Assembly: GCA_004151065.3 (NCBI GenBank)
Contig: NWUY0303904000.1
Location: 1-11,619 of the forward strand
Source: Larix sibirica
Lineage: Eukaryota > Streptophyta > Pinopsida > Pinales > Pinaceae
Reading direction: 5' to 3'
Length of the DNA stretch: 11,619 nt
Each line of letters starts with the position of its first letter. Within the stretch, counting starts at the first letter, position 1. Made by a program: the position numbers and the translations under genes. Positions 9,011 to 11,619 of the stretch are shown here, piece after piece. The notes under the pieces are model-generated. The model was not told the DNA's origin, did not search any database, and worked only from the letters and a program-made list of their open reading frames with translations.

Positions 9011-9489
9011 TCTGGAAAGGTGGATAGTGGTAAGTTCCATTAAGTGCACTGGGAAATAATTTGTTTGCCTCAATACCTGGGGAGATGGGAAGTTTAAAGC
9101 TTACTACATTTTAGCCAGGCATTATGCCTTAAGAGCATGTGGAGGGGTCTAATCAGTACAGGCCTGTGGTGTGAAGTCTTTAGATCTAAATATCTCAAAA
9201 AAACCTCTGTGGAAGATTGGATCCGTAAGGACAAAAAATTTGTTTCTCAGGGCTCAAATTTCTAGTATGGACTGTCTAGGTCTTCTTCTTGGTTGGGCAC
9301 TTGGTTGTCTTGGAAAATCGACAATGGCAAGAAGGTGGTATTGGGAGTTGACCCTTTCATTGGAGGGGATATTTTTATAAACTTTTCAGTACTATGATTT
9401 CTTTTTTATTCAATATGGGTTACAACATAATTGCTCACATTAAAAAATCAAACTTTGGTATATCAGATGTTTCTTATTAGTTATCAACT

Positions 9490-9900
9490 ATGGATATGCG
9501 CTTGATAAGAAGTCTAGCGGTGGAGTGGTCCTCTTTTATTGCAGGGTTGTGTCATCTTGGTATAAGAATTAGAGAGGAGGATGATGTTCAGGTATGGTAT
9601 TGGAAGAAAAACTCAGGTCTTGTGAATGCAAAAGAGGCATATGATGCCATCATTGTCTCTACCAATGTTGTTGTGAATAAATGGTGGCACAAAATCCTGT
9701 GGAAGTGGTCTTTCCCACTCAAGATTAAGTGTTTTATATGGATGTGTATGGAAAACCGAATATTGACTTGGGACAATCTAAATAGAAGAGGCATTGTTGC
9801 ACCAAATATCCATGTATTATGTAGAAAAGAGAAAGAAAATGTGGAGCATTTGTTTGTTAACTGTGTTTTTTGCATAAGTGTTTGGTCAAAGGTATCTTAG
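9490..9900 (+). other. zf-RVT zinc-binding domain of ORF2
   Basis: This is the longest open piece downstream of the RT. It reads VWYWKKNSGLVNAKEAYDAI, then KILWKWSFPLKIKCFIWMCM, then NRILTWDNLNRRGI, then VLC (Cys 9820-9822) and ENVEHLFVNC (His 9847-9849, Cys 9862-9864) and VWSK. This is the standard zf-RVT pattern of plant L1 ORF2. The usual first Cys of the N-x-C-x-x-C pair is His here (CAT, 9811-9813), so zinc binding is probably weakened. It ends at TAG 9898-9900 but the same frame continues into the RNase H part. Confidence 0.9.
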
Positions 9901-10170
9901 GGTCTTTGGTTGTATTGCAAATGAGCTCTCCCCTCATTAGAAAGGAACATATTTTCTTGGATAAAGAACTACGCTTAGCACAAATCCTTACCCTTCTTTG
10001 TTATGTGGGGCTTGTGGAAAGCTAGGAATGCATTGGTTTTTGAAAACTGTGAACAGAATGCCACTGTGGCGGGCCTTAAAATTTTAATTTTTTTCAAGGA
10101 ATTTATAATGGACAAGACTTTCAAACAGCCTCGATTCTTATAGGAACTGATGATTTTGACTAGGATTCCT

Positions 10171-10545
10171 TCTGGTTACTTTGATGGTGCATCCAATGAT
10201 GAGCAGTGTGGTGGAGGCATGGCCATGAAATTTTTTGAAGATCATTATTTTCTTTTGTGGATGGGATGTGGCCTAGGGACAAATTCGAGATCTGAATTAC
10301 TAGCTCTTTGGGGTTTACTATCCTTTGATACTCATAAAGGTTATCGGTCTTTATAGGTTTTTGGTGACTCCAGGATCATTGTGGACTGGGCTACTGGTGT
10401 TTCTTCTTTGCAGGTTACACTTTTGGAGCAGTGGTGTTTCAAGACCAGACATCTATTTTAGAGCTTCAGTTAGATTTCCATTAATCCCATATATCGAGAA
10501 ATGAACTCTCTGTCAAGAAGCTTATCCAAGCGAGCTTTTGGTTTT
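10171..10545 (+). other. RNase H domain at the C-terminus of ORF2
   Basis: The sequence reads YFDGASNDEQCGGG (Asp 10183-10185), then LGTNSRSELLALWGLL (Glu 10294-10296), then VFGDSRIIVDWA (Asp 10366-10368), then a damaged stretch with stops at 10459 and 10471, then REMNSLSRSLSKRAFG. This matches the D-E-D order of RNase H and its final R-x-x-N-x-x-A-D-x-L-S-K element, but the last Asp is Arg here (AGA, 10516-10518). A C-terminal RNase H of this kind is known in part of the plant L1 elements and is described as Archaea-like. Its role would be removal of the RNA strand after first-strand synthesis. A stop at 10354 splits the domain. Confidence 0.88.
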
Positions 10546-10668
10546 CCAGAAGGAACTTTATATTTTGAAGAATTCTTGGACTTCTCCTTGAAATCATTAG
10601 GCTCCTTTTCTATGTACTACAACAGTCTGGTTTGTTTTTTGACTCACCGCATTGAAATTTACTTGTGA

Positions 10669-10767
10669 TTAGTAACCGATATAGATGATTGCCTTTGTAC
10701 TGACATTTATAAATTTTATTATGATTGGAATATCAAGTTGTTGGTTTTTTTTCTTGTGGAAAAAAAA
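10669..10767 (+). other. LINE 3' UTR and poly(A) tail
   Basis: About 90 bases follow the proposed ORF2 stop and end in A8 at 10760-10767. The right target duplication begins at the next base. A short A tail next to the target repeat supports reverse transcription from the 3' end of a polyadenylated RNA. No clear AATAAA was found close to the tail. Confidence 0.75.
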
Positions 10768-10812
10768 TATTGTTGTGAGACACATCTCTTAATTAATGTG
10801 GAACTTATTTTT
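10768..10812. repeat. Target site duplication, right copy
   Basis: This is the partner of the left copy. Core bases 10773-10805 are identical to 4428-4460 over 33 bp. The only differences in the 45-bp match are g at 10772 (a on the left) and t at 10806 (c on the left), both transitions. Confidence 0.95.
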
Positions 10813-11093
10813 TGTGTAAAAAGGTATTTATGCCATAAAAACAATTTTGAAAATGCACAAATTTTAGATGTATCCAATTTAGTAAAGGTATTATTTTTAT
10901 AACATGAGAAAGGGGTATTGTGGAGTAATGTTAAAGAGATATTTTTGTTTTGCAAAGAAGGTAGTAAGAATATTGAGCAATAAGCATATTCACACTGTAA
11001 ATACAACTTACAAATCAAAGTTTTCCTTTTATATATTAGTTTTGTAAAAGCGTTTTTTTAATTCACAATTTATTATTATTAAAAAATATATAG
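10813..11093. other. AT-rich spacer between two L1-type relics
   Basis: No coding frame or RNA gene is supported. Before the insertion this DNA directly followed the left flank ending near 4467. Some of it may belong to the 5' part of the relic that becomes readable near 11094. Confidence 0.45.
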
Positions 11094-11546
11094 ATAGGCA
11101 CCTATGCAAAAGGGTTTTTTATTATTGCTTTTGATCCTATTGAGGATAAAGACTTGGTTTTTAACTCAACATCTTGGTTTTAGAGTAGTTATAGATTATG
11201 TATGAAACCGTGAACTCCTTTTTCTAATCCTTTGACATGCTCTTCTTATTTGGCTTCTGCGTGGGTCGAGCTTTTGAATATGCCCTTGCATTTATGGGGT
11301 TGATCCTCTCTTCGAGCTCTAGGGAAATCCCTTGGTAAGTATCATTTCAATAGTCCTAAAATTCCAAATTGTAGCATCGCAACATATGCGTGTATATGTG
11401 TGGAAATGGATTTTGGTAAAGGATTTTAGATGGAAATTAATTTAGTAGGCCCAAACTTCTCTTCGATACAAAATCTTGACTATGAGCAGGTTATCTAGTT
11501 ATGTTGTAGAGCTTGTTATGAAATAGTGCATACTACAACCTTTTGT
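11094..11546 (+). pseudogene. Second L1 ORF1-like relic (DUF4283 and CCHC knuckle), runs toward the window edge
   Basis: One + strand frame from about 11094 reads as a DUF4283 protein: GFFIIAFDPIEDKDLVFNS, SWF, CMKP, then ASAWVELLNMPLHLW, SSLRALGKSLGKYHF, a damaged form of the usual ARICVEMD segment (YACICVEMDFGKGF), then INLVGPNFSSIQNLDYEQV and a knuckle CRACYEIVHTTTFC. The knuckle fits CX2CX4HX4C with all ligands present (Cys 11505-11507, Cys 11514-11516, His 11529-11531, Cys 11544-11546). In-frame stops are a TAG and a TGA between 11150 and 11215, TGA 11301-11303, TAG 11427-11429 and TAG 11496-11498; TGA 11547-11549 follows. It was found by reading frame 3 through stops. The residues differ clearly from ORF1 of the central LINE, so it is another family. 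Whether an ORF2 follows lies outside the window. Confidence 0.82.
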
Positions 11547-11578
11547 TGAAGTAACATCATCATGAGTCATTCTCCAAG

Positions 11579-11601
11579 TCAATCTTGTGTGTCAAGATTG
11601 A
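11579..11601. repeat. Short perfect hairpin with local gtgtgtcaag repeat
   Basis: A 9-bp perfect inverted repeat (tcaatcttg ... caagattga) encloses a 5-base loop, tgtgt. The tract gtgtgtcaag also occurs twice (11587-11596 and 11608-11617). There is no T-run, so it is not called a terminator. Confidence 0.4.
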
Positions 11602-11619
11602 GCCTCGTGTGTCAAGGTA

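Larger units (their letters stand above)
6499..10668 (+). pseudogene. LINE ORF2 polyprotein, degenerate (endonuclease, RT, zf-RVT, RNase H)
   Basis: ORF2 nicks the target and copies the element RNA into DNA at the nick. The ATG at 6499 is chosen because the endonuclease start (MIFTTFNIRG) follows directly, as in other plant L1 elements. Domains: endonuclease about 6499-7190, linker with KQGDSNTRFFH to about 7800, RT and thumb about 7810-9010, connection region to about 9480, zf-RVT about 9490-9900, RNase H about 10171-10545. Stops begin at 6667, 6761, 6851, 6994, 7369, 7621, 7738, 8436, 8615, 9008, 9041, 9095, 9263, 9478, 9898, 9922, 9976, 10141, 10354, 10459 and 10471. Frame changes: +1 near 6697-6700, -1 in the G5 run 6901-6905, -1 in the T7 run 8408-8414, -1 at 8444-8446, -1 near 9388-9394. 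The end is placed at TGA 10666-10668; about 1,390 codons suits a plant L1 ORF2 with RNase H. Confidence 0.93.
4468..10767 (+). mobile_element. Plant L1-type LINE (non-LTR retrotransposon), near full length and defective
   Basis: The element spans about 6.3 kb between long direct repeats and ends in A8 (10760-10767). It has the two-cistron plan of plant L1 elements: ORF1 (nucleic-acid-binding, DUF4283 plus CCHC knuckle) and ORF2 (APE endonuclease, reverse transcriptase, zf-RVT, RNase H). The order, spacing and total length fit a near full-length copy, with a leader before the first readable ORF1 codons. About 26 in-frame stops and six frame changes make it non-autonomous. No LTRs, tRNA primer site, integrase or protease are present, which argues against an LTR retrotransposon. 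The first base is inferred from the edge of the target duplication and may be off by a few bases. Confidence 0.95.

Noticed and set aside
9588-9875. Minus-strand frame inside the zf-RVT region
   Set aside because: It is the antisense shadow of a clearly recognised ORF2 domain. The same holds for minus-strand frames at 5933-6127, 7449-7776 and 8274-8456.
4468-10767. LTR retrotransposon or endogenous pararetrovirus as the identity of the central element
   Set aside because: There are no long terminal repeats, primer binding site, protease or integrase. The endonuclease-RT-zf-RVT-RNase H order, A tail and target duplication are those of a LINE.
10719-11018. Minus-strand frame of 99 codons
   Set aside because: It crosses the LINE 3' end, the A tail and the target duplication, so it is a chance frame across an insertion junction.
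1-11619. CRISPR array, bacterial operon, phage or defence system
   Set aside because: No regularly spaced repeats, no compact co-directional genes and no ribosome binding sites were seen. All recognisable proteins are plant LINE proteins.

Overview
This window looks like intergenic nuclear DNA of a seed plant with a transposon-rich genome. It has an AT-rich background, no compact gene order, and no bacterial-style operons, ribosome binding sites or CRISPR. The species cannot be told from the sequence. No intact protein-coding gene was found. What can be read as protein is mobile-element coding sequence in several stages of decay.

The central feature is one non-LTR retrotransposon (LINE) of the plant L1 type on the + strand, about 4468-10767 (6.3 kb). 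It is flanked by a very long target site duplication. A 33-bp core is identical at 4428-4460 and 10773-10805, and it extends to 45 bp with two mismatches (4423-4467 and 10768-10812). The element ends in A8 at 10760-10767. Both cistrons can be followed end to end if stops and shifts are skipped. ORF1 (4681-6460) carries a DUF4283-type region, a CCHC zinc knuckle and a basic C-terminal tail. ORF2 (6499-10668) carries, in order, an APE-type endonuclease, a reverse transcriptase, a zf-RVT zinc-binding domain and a C-terminal RNase H. I count about 26 in-frame stops and six frame changes, so the copy cannot make either protein. Several catalytic residues are also gone, although the reverse transcriptase FMDD motif survives.

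To the left (1-4422) the sequence is mostly AT-rich and unassigned. Three minus-strand stretches (about 716-1186, 1386-1754 and 2883-4082) stay open much longer than expected and look like decayed coding sequence of unknown family. There are also a 28-bp-period duplication (1181-1232) and a 70-bp-period duplication (4090-4213).

To the right, after about 280 bp of AT-rich DNA, a second decayed L1 ORF1-like protein begins (about 11094-11546, + strand). It has a DUF4283 region and a complete CCHC knuckle, and it belongs to a different family from the central LINE.

The parts do not work together as a living system: this is a layered record of insertions. The most informative points are the mismatch between a nearly perfect target duplication and a heavily mutated element, the RNase H domain at the end of ORF2, and the second ORF1 relic at the right edge.
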